Shown here piece by piece: positions 1 through 9,912 of a stretch of DNA of 64,000 nucleotides. This stretch comes from Ceratothoa steindachneri. Its lineage: Eukaryota > Arthropoda > Malacostraca > Isopoda > Cymothoidae. The DNA is taken from assembly GCA_963969495.1 (NCBI GenBank), contig OZ018324.1, positions 141,542,355 to 141,606,354 of the forward strand, written 5' to 3'. Every line of letters starts with the position of its first letter. The first letter of the stretch is position 1. Position numbers and translations under genes: made by a program. The notes beneath the pieces were generated by a model. It did not search any database and had not been told where the DNA came from. It was given only the letters and a program-made list of their open reading frames with translations.

Positions 1-420
1 CAATGTGTATTTTTGTGTGTTTTTTTTTGGGGGGGGCATTGTTTGATAAACTATAGATTATAAATCCATAGTTTATATAATTAAATTAAACATGGTTAAT
101 TTAATTATTGTTTTCGATCCTATTGATCGATTAATTGATTGATCTTAGGCATTCAAGCCTTTATTTTTGGTAGGGGTTTTATTCCCGCTATGACTTTTGT
201 AAAAAAATTTGAGAAGTTTTTCGTTATCATTTTGAATGGATTTAGAAGTGAATGTGAATATACTTTAGCTTGCGCTTTGCAAGTGGTTTTTAATTGAATT
301 TTAAAATGCTAAAGGAACCTGCGCATTACTTTGTATGTTTTGTCAGTTCTGTCAGGTGTATTTTGGTATCACGTCATTGTCTGTCTGTAGCTTGCTACTT
401 TTGAATTGTCTTATTTGTCG
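1..420. other. AT-rich flank, no gene seen
   Basis: No coding signal could be supported here. A T-run followed by a G-run lies at about 22-37. The right part may hold the 3' untranslated end of the Jockey-like LINE that reads leftward from 4.45 kb, but no poly(A)/poly(T) tail or target-site duplication was found to fix the edge. Confidence 0.5.
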
Positions 421-2150
421 GTCTACCTCAATTTCTAAGTGTGTACGAAAGAATTCAGGGGGCAAGCGGGCGCCAATGGCTTGCCATATCTTCTTAGCTC
501 TCTCCTGGAGCGCTAGGTTGATCGGAGATAATCCAACCGAGTCGTGGAGCTCCCTCAGTCGTTTGTTTTCTCTTCTTCGGGTGTTTGTAATAAGTAAAAC
601 CGATTTGTTCTGGATGACTTAAAGTTTTGCAATGTGGGTCTTGGCGCTCGCCTTCAACGGCACTGGGGTGTATAAGAGTCTCGAGCGAATGCACGCATTG
701 AATATCTTGAGTTTATTTGAGCGAGTTAGGTCGATGAACCTATAAAACTCCCTCAAATCTCTCTTGCTATTCACGACTGTCCGCCCGATATGACTCTTGT
801 ATCCCCTTGTGTTGATTTTGAGCCCCAGAACCGTCCCTTGGGAGCAGTGGGGGATTCTCTCCCCTTCTACCCGTATATCATTGAAGGCCTTGCGAAACAT
901 TGGAATTATTTTGAATTTTGGGGCATCGGTTGATATCTTCCATTTCCTCTCGTAAGAGTTGATGTTAGATATCTCCTTAGCCGTTTTTCTCGCCATAAAT
1001 TACCTGTGAGCGTAAGTGGCTGTACAAATTTGTGATATATCGTCAGCGAACTGGACGTATATCGTACCTTCGGAGAGAGGTTGTGGTAGGCCACGTGTAT
1101 AGATGTTGTATAACAAGGGACTGAGACAGCCCCCTTGCGGGACCCCTGATTCCAGCTGAAATTCGAGGCCTTTGTGTTCTATGATCTGTATATACGCTCT
1201 CCTCTCCATTATGTTATCGCATAGAATCCCTTCAAAAATAGTTGACCCTATTTTCCAATATCTTCTCGAAGACTTTGCCAGCAAATTCTAAGAGAGATAT
1301 CGGCCGGAAGTTTGCAGGGCAGTCCAGGGGCTTTCCCGATTTTGGAAGAAAGATCATTTTGGCCACTTTCCACTGATCGGGAAAGTTTGCTCGTGTTCAG
1401 AGCGGCATTTATGATGTTAAGAAGCCCACTCAGAACATTAGGCGGAGCCTTGATGAAATTCTCCCTGGTCAGCCCCGTGGTATCCGGTGCTCTTTGACGA
1501 AAGGATTTTAGTAGAACGGAGAGCTCTTGGGCAGTTATTTTACTCCCATAGCCCTCCATCACTCTTTCCTGCGACACACAATGATGAGGGGAGGTTTTAT
1601 GTATTTGTGTGTTTTGCTGTTGGATAATGTCATTTTCAAAATTGTTGTCATAATTGTCATTTTCTTCGGGGGTAATTTTAAAGATTGAAGACCAGAAAAT
1701 CTCAAAAATTTCCTCAATCTCTTTAGTCTTGTCAATTTCTTTCTCGTCATGTTTGAATACAATTTTCTTCTGTGGGGGTTGTCCTTTTAATCGTTTGTAC
1801 GTCTGCCAAAATGTCCATGAGTCCCTCTCTATGTCGAGTCCTTCAATCAGTTTGTCCCATACCTGTATTTGTTGGTCCGTAATTAGTGTCTGGAGTTCGT
1901 CTTTTATCTGTCTTATTCGTCTATGGGCATTGTGGTTGGAGCCTATCAGCGCTGCTACATTGGACAGTTCCTTATATTCTTGGGCCAGGGCTTTCATGGA
2001 AGGGGTCCAAATAGAAGCTGGAAGGGTTTTATATTTGATACGGGGGATTCTATTTTTATCTGCTTTAATAAGGAGGTCGGTGATTTTATCCAGCTCTTCA
2101 TCTATCTCTTCTAAATTGGCATCGAGTAAAGGGTCTGGGATATAATTTAG
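420..2150 (-). pseudogene. LINE ORF2 reverse transcriptase, broken and internally deleted
   Basis: The longest open piece is 1997-1248 (249 codons), covering the linker and the RT fingers with a recognisable APxxTGLTRE block near 1460. It is joined to 1284-1000, which carries GVPQGGCLSPLLYNIYT and FADDISQI, the RT palm motifs B and C. The stretch normally lying between them, which holds motif A with the first catalytic aspartate and the FGFR block, is missing, roughly 90-100 residues by comparison with the family. The thumb and C-terminal part follow at 996-619 and in another frame to about 420. With motif A gone the enzyme cannot be active. This is the 3' half of the 0.4-4.45 kb LINE. Confidence 0.8.
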
Positions 2151-2159
2151 AAGTTAATT

Positions 2160-2890
2160 TTTGTAGCATTCCCAGTTCACCTGCTAATAGCTTTTGCGTT
2201 CTGGGATTTCAACTTGAATGGGGTTTACGCCAATTGTGATTTTAATTGCCTAATGGTCGCACGGAATAATGGGGCCTGGTTCAATGTAGTAGGCGTACGG
2301 AAACCTCATACTGGATAAAACAATATCAGGTTTCGTTGCTGCATTTCCTGTAATGTATGTCGGAATTCTGGTCCAATTCTAGTCCGGTATTTTCTGTCAA
2401 GTAAGACTTCGATGTTTCTACCTGCATTGTTGTAGGAGGTATACCCTGATGCTGCACATCTTGCGTTCAGATCTCCAGCAAGATTACATTTTTCTTATAG
2501 CTGAAGACCTGTAGAAGGTTGTGCAGGGATACATAGCCGCGTCTTGGGGGGTTGTACCCCGTGGCCACGACCAGCCCCCCCAGGGTAGTGCCTAACTCAA
2601 TGGCAAGGTAAGATTCATCTAAGTCGGGTAGTCTTTTATACTTTATACCTTTTTTGACGGCTATTGCAGCCGTCATACCGTTCCTGGCTGTGATTTTTGC
2701 TAATGACGTCGTATTGAAATATTTTAATCTCTTTATGAGTGGTCATTCCGTGTTCGTTAATAAGTATAATTTCAGGGTCACTTTGTCACAGAATGTTGCC
2801 ATAAATGAAACCTTTTCCATCCCACCAATCGACATTCATTTATATGATTGTAAGTCTGTTGGTCATTTTGAGTAATGTAGGTTCTTTTAA
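2160..2890 (-). pseudogene. LINE ORF2 N-terminal endonuclease domain, broken
   Basis: This is the apurinic/apyrimidinic-type endonuclease that nicks the target DNA in Jockey-like LINEs. Fragments seen on the minus strand include a DPEIILINEHG block near 2800, then AIAVKKGIKYK and a block ending in YKKNVIL (2676-2467). In a shifted frame there follows AGDLNARC, the conserved GDxNA motif, near 2460. A weak CDH match lies near 2265, where the SDH-type histidine block is expected. The reading frame changes at least twice and stops interrupt it, so the domain is not expressed intact. The RT domain follows directly on the same strand. Confidence 0.75.
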
Positions 2891-3190
2891 TGTGTAGGAT
2901 TAAAGTAGATGCTTATTTGCGATCTACTTTAGCCCCATGTGTTGTACTGGAAGGGGTGCGCTCCCTGCCGTTTCTTTTCTTTCGTAATTCTGTGTCAGTT
3001 ATTGTGTAGAAACAGTCGGTGGCCAGCTTAACCCTATTTTGTGAGAGTGCCTCCTCAACCTGTCACTCCGGTACCTCGTCTGAGCATTTCCATTTGTATC
3101 GTCCGGTCCTAAGACCTTCCGATACTTCACGGGAGTCCATCTCAGTTGGGAATGGAGCCAATTCAAGGGCGTACAATTTTAGATTGAAGC

Positions 3191-4424
3191 CTATGGAGTG
3201 GTATTTGAGTTGGTGCTCCCTTCCTCTTGATAAGGAGGTAGAGCGTGGGCCGCGAGTTTCGGAGATTTTCCTCGACCTGGGAAACCTGACTCCTTGAGGT
3301 GGACTGCCTCCTTCGTTGGTGTGGGGGTGTGTGTTCTTGTTTTTACTGGTGTATTTTGGGGGGGAGTGAGTGGCGCTTGTTTCTGTGTTTGTGTTTCCTT
3401 AAGCTTGTTCAGTCGTGGGTCACGTGAGATAGCTGTGTTTGTGGTTGGCACTTTTTGGCACTTTTCTTGGCACTGAGGAGCAACAGTTATACGCATAACC
3501 TCCTCTGAAGGTGGATTATCGGGGAACCACATCTCCGCAAGTTCGTTCTTTACGAGCATACGGTTTATTTCTGTCGCAAAGGTACCAGGGCGAGTAATGT
3601 TTTGTATGTGTGCATAATATATGCAACACATAATCTTGGTTGAGTGTTCGTTCTCAATGTGCTGATATGTCTTTTGGTTGTTCGACTCGGCGATGGTGGC
3701 TTTGGCAACTTTAGCGTAGGTCGAGTTTGCTTTTTTCTCTTTCGTCTCACATTGCAGTTTGCTTTGGTTGCTCATCTCTTGTTTTTTAATCGGACATGCC
3801 ATAGACATGGTCCGGTGCGGGCCTTCACAATTTAGACATGTAGTGGTGGTGTTCTTGCACTCGCGCCAAAAATGGTCGCGACCGGCGCAGATGGGGCACA
3901 ATTTGAGGTCTTTGTTTTCAGGACAGTTGGACGTGGTATTTTGTTGTATTTGTAGCACCTGAAGCACATTTGCAAATCAACAAACTCCCCACGTTCTATC
4001 TGTTCTGAGCAAATAAATTCTTACGTTAAACAGAAGCAATCCATTATCCTTAGCCTTTTGACCCATAGCCGTGTCTTCAAATGCCCCATTCGTGGTTCGT
4101 CTCGATTTCCTGTTTAATAGCGTCAGCTGAGTGGATCCCAACCCAGGGGTTGAGGCACCTGCAGATCAAACTGCGGTGGGTCCTTATTTGTGGCGGAGTG
4201 GTCGGTTTTAGGTTGATTGTTTTTAGGCATTTAACAGCTTTCCCAGAGGTCAAGGCTTCCCAATCTGCCTCTTTTTCCCAGATAGCTGAGTAACCATTAT
4301 TCAAGTCAATTAGTCGTACCAAGGCAATTCGTAGGGTTCCGTATACTTTCTCAAATACTTTTTCGCGGTCATGTTTCGGGCCATCCGGGAGGACCCAAAG
4401 AGTTATACGTAAGGTTTCCCTCAT
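3191..4424 (-). pseudogene. LINE ORF1 (gag-like, CCHC zinc knuckles), broken
   Basis: ORF1 proteins of Jockey-like LINEs bind the element RNA and form the ribonucleoprotein. Two open pieces are seen, 4424-4077 (115 codons) and 3967-3191 (258 codons), separated by about 110 bp of frameshifted sequence. The second piece shows a CCHC knuckle CPICAGRDHFWREC (C-x2-C-x4-H-x4-C) followed by CLNCEGPHRTMSMAC (C-x2-C-x3-H-x6-C). A further knuckle start, CFRCYKYN, appears in another frame just upstream, at the break. The C-terminal third is rich in Thr, Pro, Lys and Gln, which is usual for these gags. The frameshift splits the knuckle cluster, so this is a dead gene. Confidence 0.8.
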
Positions 4425-4449
4425 CTCTGATGCATCATATGATGCGTTA

Positions 4450-4950
4450 TGGTTCGTAAGTGTGTAATATGTTCACTGTGTTCACTTAAAGTTTTTATAG
4501 ACGGAAAGAGGTGAGAAAGAAAAAAGGTGGGTCAATGTCCAATAAAAATTTAATTTACCTCAAAATACTTCCGTCAGGCAAGCGGGTTGGCCAGGGAAGG
4601 CTTCGGTCTTCGTTTCCACGAAAGAGCGAAGAGTTCTTCCTTAACCGTTTTCAAAGGCAAGTGGTCCACTTATTCACGAACTATCGAGCTACTATCAACA
4701 AGTTGGGGCACTCTGTTCACTTTCTCGCTAAAAATTCACTTTATTCAATTCCATATAAAATGCTGTCAAGTGGGAGTCAGACTAGCTCAGGCAAGCAAAG
4801 CAGTCAGGAATGGAATTATTCCAAAGTTGCTATATTATATATAGTAATTCTATGCGAATATAGGTATTACAAAATTGGCCAATCATGGCGAGGAAAATTT
4901 TTAATTGGAAACTAAGCGCTACAAGAAACATATAAAATTGGAAGGATCAG
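4450..4950. other. Spacer between LINE and Penelope-like element
   Basis: No protein match was seen. On the minus strand this lies between the 3' end of the Penelope-like element and the start of the Jockey-like LINE, so it probably holds the 3' UTR of the first and the 5' UTR of the second. The open frame at 4511-4915 on the plus strand has no recognisable motif and is treated as chance. Confidence 0.45.
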
Positions 4951-5029
4951 ATTGTCTGGCTATTTGTCGCTCCGATCTAATTCTTTGCCAAAGGAGGCAA
5001 GGAAAATGAAAGTTTGAAAACGTGCTTAA

Positions 5030-5400
5030 TTTAACGGCGGTTAACTTGGGGACGCTTAGGTGTCGGGAATGCGATTCCCGAATCAAGTTGCACGTTAATT
5101 GCCGGTTACTTCATTTAAATTATGACGGCTTCGGCCATCCGCAATCTTCAGCGATTTTGGAGTCTCAGGATTATGGATGTGTCCTGATTCAGTTTTTCAC
5201 GGATTAGGGTAGTGCCATAGGATTGGGAGTGTTTTTTAATCGTGCCAGCTTGAAGATGAGCTTTCAGTCGCCTTGACAGGGTCAGCAGGTTACGCCAATG
5301 TACTTTGAATTGCGGTGTTTGCAGTCATCGACTTTGCACGAATATTCGTACACGACGTTAGTCACCTTGAGTTCAATCGTTGTAGGGAAACAGCTATTCT
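5030..5400 (-). pseudogene. GIY-YIG endonuclease domain remnant of Penelope-like element
   Basis: Reading leftward, KYIGVTC (about 5305-5285) corresponds to the YIG half of the GIY-YIG signature. It is followed in another frame by LSRRLKAHLQAGTI (about 5265-5225), which corresponds to the R...H helix of the family, then EAVI (about 5120), and PAINVQLDSGIAFP (about 5105-5060) near the usual end of the protein. A stop and a frameshift separate the YIG motif from the helix. The domain normally cuts target DNA. It lies directly downstream of the RT remnant, as expected. Confidence 0.75.
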
Positions 5401-5639
5401 TCAAAATGCAACTACTTGGTTTATTAGTCTAGTAGTATATAATTAGATTAATTTCCGTATTAGGGTCTGATGGAGTCACGTTACTATGGAGAATGGCTTT
5501 GAGAGCTTTTTCGTCTTCACATTAGCCGCTCTTCATATTGCCCTGGTAATAAAGGTCGATAGTACTCTTCTTTGGAGTAGACCTGACACCTGGGCCAGCA
5601 GCCAAGTTCATTTTCTATTTTATGATAGCGTCAATGGAT

Positions 5640-7024
5640 TTTTGTGTTTAGCCGTTGTTAACGAGAACTCGGGAAACCCTCTTAAATTCGGTATCAACTA
5701 GGCTGTTTACTTTATAAAGGTAATCGATATAGCACGCGTAGATGGGAGGCTTAGGCGCTATATTGCTCTGGAAAATCTTGTTCTCACCTGGGCCCATGTA
5801 GAAATTGGCAAAAATTTGCACGTACATTTTCCCATCGGGGCCGTACAACGGGGCTACTTTTGTGCATGATTGGAGGAGCTGTCGCAATGGGTGTTCGGAA
5901 ATGGTGAGAAGTGTGTAGCGTTCAGTATGGTAAATGTCATCGGTTATCAATTCGATGGTTTCATCAACGGTAACATTTGTTAAAAGAGATTATACGTCCA
6001 AAGAAAATAGTATGGTTGCTGGTTGAGAAGTCTGAATGATATCTAGAAGAGTTAAAGAGGAGGGCAGCGTGTAGTCTAAGGAGTTATAGGGCACGATGAT
6101 AGGGCGTGATAAGTCACGCTTAGTGTTTGACCTATAATGGGGCGAAAGGCATTTCCAGTTTTATGCGTTTTTTACACTGCGACAGGCGTATCCCATCCTG
6201 AAGTCACTTTCAATTAGACGAATCGTCATAGGGTTGGTGGTAGTAAAGTTTTTCCTAATAATTTTGTTGAGTTTCGTTTTTAGATCGTTAGTTTGATTCC
6301 GGGTTATATTCTTGAATTTGATGGTGTCGTGCAGTATTGATTTATCTTGTTTAGATATTCTTCGTGGCTCAGGATAACATAGATTAATGATATATCTGCT
6401 CTCTGGATGACAATATTATTGTTGTATCTGAGTTCTTTTACAGTCTGCCTAAGTTGAAGTGTGATAAGGGAGGTCCAGCTGTGGCCCAGGCGTTTATTCG
6501 ACTCTGCGGAGAGTTCAGTAGTCAGGTTGGGATTGATATCAACTTTTGGCTCTTGTTCGAGCTTGAGTATGACGTCGAGGAGGATCTCTTTTTCAATTTT
6601 CTTAGGTAAATGGAATTACTTAGTCATATAGTGGCAATTTAGCCCCAAGTTAAGGGAATCAACTTGGTCTTGGCTAAAAGTCTTGTTGCTTTGGTTGATG
6701 AAATGATCTGATTTTTGAGGGATGTCAACTGGGCCACCGTACAATTTTTGCAAGCTTGCACCCAATGCGTCGCCTACACTGACGGGAATATACCATTATA
6801 TCGGATGTTTCACGAAGACATGCTTTTAATTGTGGTAGAAGATCCTCGGTTACATTAGCTCCATCAAGAAGAGCTTGAAAAGAAATCAATTCAGTATTAA
6901 GCGCTCCAAGGAGATTTTGCTTTTGCACGTATGCACTATGCATGAAAGTAGTCCTCTGCTCCGGGGAGGAGCTTTCGCTCTTGGCTGGCTGGGAGACAAT
7001 ATATTTAATTAGGTAAAAGGCCAT
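5640..7024 (-). pseudogene. Penelope-type reverse transcriptase, broken
   Basis: The open piece 7024-6725 (99 codons) is followed by about 600 bp of frame-shifting sequence, which ends in the RT entry block KTHKTGNAFRPI (about 6180-6137). Then come RPIIVPYNSLDYTLPS (about 6105), SLDV.SLLTNVTVDETI (about 6020-5960, with a stop inside) and the open piece 5950-5648. The latter holds GPDGKMYVQI, ANFYMGP and PPIYACYIDYLYKV. The catalytic Y-x-D-D is read as YIDY, so the second aspartate is lost. The family normally uses this RT to copy its RNA at a nicked site. The call is firm because four independent blocks fall in family order. Confidence 0.82.
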
Positions 7025-7201
7025 ATTGTATGCAGGTTTTCTAACGAGGTCTTCGAGGCCACGTTAAAAAACTTTAAATTATCGATATTTTTCGAGAGAA
7101 ACGAGCATCAAATAGTTCTTAAAGGTCGCCACGAATATCCTCAAACAATTTTACACTATGCAATCTAATTTAAATCAATTTTAATCTCGACCTAACCTAC
7201 G

Positions 7202-7202
<1 letters not shown>

Positions 7203-7239
<37 letters not shown>
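7203..7239. repeat. (TA)n microsatellite
   Basis: About 36 bp of uninterrupted TA repeat. It is followed on the right by AAAAACTGACAAAGTGCACG, an example of the end motif that also borders the (TA)n tracts at 33.9 and 39.0 kb. Confidence 0.95.
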
Positions 7240-7240
<1 letters not shown>

Positions 7241-7350
7241 AAAAACTGACAAAGTGCACGTGAGTCAAAGTTATGCAGAAATACCCATAAAGAAAAAGAG
7301 AAAAACAATTCCGAGCGCTTTCATCTTTCTTCTTAGAGAAATTTTCAACA
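7240..7350 (+). repeat. (TA)n-associated terminal unit, single copy
   Basis: Next to the (TA)n tract this holds a CACAAAGT-ACGTGA-like end motif and, at about 7310-7330, CCGAGCGCTTTCATC. The latter resembles the CTAAGTACTTTCG block seen in the same position in the units at 34.0 and 38.9 kb. The stem motif is badly decayed here. This is probably an eroded member of the same repeat family. Confidence 0.45.
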
Positions 7351-8082
7351 AATTAACAGGCGGCAGAAGATACAGGCCCTAAAGAGTAGAAGGGGGGATT
7401 AGAGTACCCACCTATGAGCCCCAATTAGAAGCTAAAAAATCCTGAAACAACTTTATTTGAGATTATATGCATGTAGTAGTAATGGGGTTTAGCATAAACA
7501 AACTAGGGCTAAGGTTTATTTATAACCATATTTGTATTGAATTACGTCGTTTACTTAGACTTCAGAACCAAAATGTTATTTTTAAGTACGAGACTACAAT
7601 TTATCACATCCTTTTCACAAATACATCACTGCGACCAGTAGAAAAAAATTTAATGGCATCAAGCTGGCCATTCGACCATTCCATGAATCTTGAATCTTAT
7701 CAATGCTCATTGACTAATTAATTCCTCATTGCGGTTGTACATATAGCCTGAATGGAAAAGCTGTAGAAATCGCCTGAAACATTTTAAAGACTATAGACGT
7801 GTATAGTTGGATGAACTGATAGTAATGAATGGGTATTCAAAAATATTTAATATAAAACCAACAGGTGGAGATGTAATTACTCTAATGAACTAATAGACGG
7901 GACTTCCATACCTCATGATGAGCAAAGATGTTGGTAGGAATTCGCTTGCGATGAATGCTCATCATTGTTTGCCATCAAAGTTGGATTAACTATTTCCTGC
8001 TTTTCTATAATTATGAAGCATGTCAAAGGAAATGTTTATAGCCTTCCATCATGGTGCCACCTTTCCTAAGTAATAAGAGAAG

Positions 8083-8083
<1 letters not shown>

Positions 8084-8116
<33 letters not shown>
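8084..8116. repeat. (TA)n microsatellite
   Basis: About 32 bp of TA repeat followed by AAAATTCACCCAGGAG. That resembles the start of the end motif found at other (TA)n tracts, but only weakly. Confidence 0.9.
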
Positions 8117-8119
<3 letters not shown>

Positions 8120-9792
8120 GCAAAATTCACCCAGGAGAAAGGGGAATCTCGAATTTCTACTTCATAAAGGAGGAATAAATTGTTTTTTCCGGATGTATGT
8201 AAGTAGAACAATACATAAGATTGGTCTACACAAGGAAAAGAGAGAAAACTTACAGAAAAGAAAAAAGAATTAATTTCGCCTTGGTGCATTGCCCAGAGGC
8301 TAAGATTAAATGAGAAAACAAACAGAAGATAAGTAAAAATAAGGAATACAAAGGATTCATATAAAAATTAATAAAGGCAAATGAGAGAAATAAATCCCTC
8401 TTTTTTTTGAATCCTTGCTAAACACTTCTTCTCCACGACTAGAGAATACTCATTTTCTCTTACACTAAGAAGATTAACTTTTCGAAATTATCATTAAAAG
8501 TTTTTAAATTTTAAACTTCCAAAAAGAAAAGACATCAAAACTAAGAATGCTACAGTTATGAGATTAAGGAATCGAATTAATCTTAGTAATATGGTCGTAT
8601 ATTTTCGTAACATGAGGTTTCTATCTCTGGCTTATACGAGTTTGATAAACCTCATCATACTCGTATTATGTACTTAAACCTGTACGTTTTCGTTTTGATA
8701 TATATTTATTTTGAAATATTTAATTTAGCCATGGGAAACTGTCCGTCTCCAATCTTTTTAATATAAATATGGAGGTTTTTGAAACAAGACTATTTACCTA
8801 ATTAGAATGATATACATTGTTACTAACAAACTAAAATTACTAGTCTCGTGTGTTAATTTTTCTGTTGAATTTAAACATAAAGGTAACTTCCCTTTTGCGA
8901 TTATTTTCTTTAAATAAACTACTCCTTCCTCATATATTCATTTTATCGGAAACCTATCAACTCTAGTTATTATGTTCACTTGAATTTTGCGCACACTTCT
9001 AAATTTAACGCTGCTTATTTTCTTCCTTGTGTCTTTGAGCTCTAAATATATTGAGGTGTTGTGTAAGAGAATGCCGTTGGTGGTAGTTTTTCCGGATTTA
9101 TCATTTCAAACTAAAATTTCCGACAGAAAGGATTTAAAATAAAATTGCCATTTTTCTCTTTCTCTCAAGGGAAAGCGCATTGAAAATTCACAGGTCGAAG
9201 ATTCAAATATTGGTAATATATATTTCTACAATTTTTATAATTTTCATATGATACTGGTTCAGAGAGCAAGCGCTGCTAAACCCATATTGCAGGCACATGG
9301 CAACAAAGGGCCTTCCGAAAAATTTTAATGCTTGCACAGGCGAGAGACGCACTTATATCGCTCAGATGCTATTTATCTCTTTCACATCAACTTACATAAA
9401 ATCTCTCCATTAATTCGCGTTACAAATCCCCTGACGTGTGAGAAACAACAAAGGATTTCTAACTGTAAATCGTGTGAAAATAATGGGGAAAAGTGTTTAC
9501 TCTAACAAAACGCTCCACTAGTTAGATAAGTAATTTTTTTACATCGTATTTTAGTCCAAATCTTGTATCATGAAATTGATATCTCCATTTTGTTTCTCTA
9601 TGGAAGTGAAAGTTATTAGAAAGAAAGAGATCTATTAAAAGATGTGAAAACAACATGGCCTTCTTTGGCTCAGATTTATTGCGAGTTTGTTATGAAGAAA
9701 GAGAAAAGAAATATTAAATTATTTGTCAAAACAATCTTACTGTGCAAAATTTGAAGTGAAAATTCGAGGGGAGATAAGACATGTGCCCTTAT

Positions 9793-9912
9793 CTTTGTAC
9801 TGAAGAACTAGAGCAATGAAGAAAGGTACAAAAAATATCTTACTTTGATGTTTTTTGTACTAAAGAACTAGAGCAATGAAGATAGGTAAAAAAATATCTT
9901 AGTTTGATGTTC
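9793..9912. repeat. Two-copy tandem duplication, period about 60 bp
   Basis: TTTGTACTGAAGAACTAGAG at 9793 recurs with one change as TTTGTACTAAAGAACTAGAG sixty bases later. Both copies continue through a run of A and ATATCTTA(C/G)TTTGATGTT. High identity suggests a recent event. No coding frame spans it. Confidence 0.9.

Larger units (their letters stand above)
420..4450 (-). mobile_element. Decayed Jockey-like non-LTR retrotransposon (LINE)
   Basis: Read on the minus strand, the order is a gag-like ORF1 with CCHC knuckles (4424-3191), an apurinic-type endonuclease domain (about 2890-2160), and a reverse transcriptase (about 2150-420). This two-ORF order and the motifs fit Jockey-superfamily LINEs, which reverse-transcribe their RNA at a nicked target site. 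Every domain is broken by stops and frameshifts, and part of the RT is deleted, so the copy cannot move itself. The clade call rests on motif recognition; a related I or R1 clade is possible. Ends are approximate. The Penelope-like element upstream (4.95-7.1 kb) is on the same strand but is a separate insertion. Confidence 0.82.
4950..7100 (-). mobile_element. Penelope-like retroelement with GIY-YIG remnant
   Basis: Penelope-like elements encode a single protein with a telomerase-related RT and, in the canonical group, a C-terminal GIY-YIG endonuclease. On the minus strand the expected order is present: an N-terminal region (7024-6725 and onward), the KTHKTGNAFRPI block near 6160, the SLDV.SLLTNV palm block near 6000, the degenerate YxDD at about 5740, and a KYIGVT motif typical of GIY-YIG domains near 5290, followed by a PAINVQ block near 5090. 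All lie in the correct order over about 2.1 kb but in shifting frames with many stops, so the copy is dead. Its 5' side abuts a (TA)n tract at 7203. The exact termini were not found. Confidence 0.82.

Noticed and set aside
335..622. A 95-codon plus-strand frame as a small secreted cysteine-rich protein
   Set aside because: It is antisense to the C-terminal part of the LINE ORF2, whose minus-strand reading continues the RT region.
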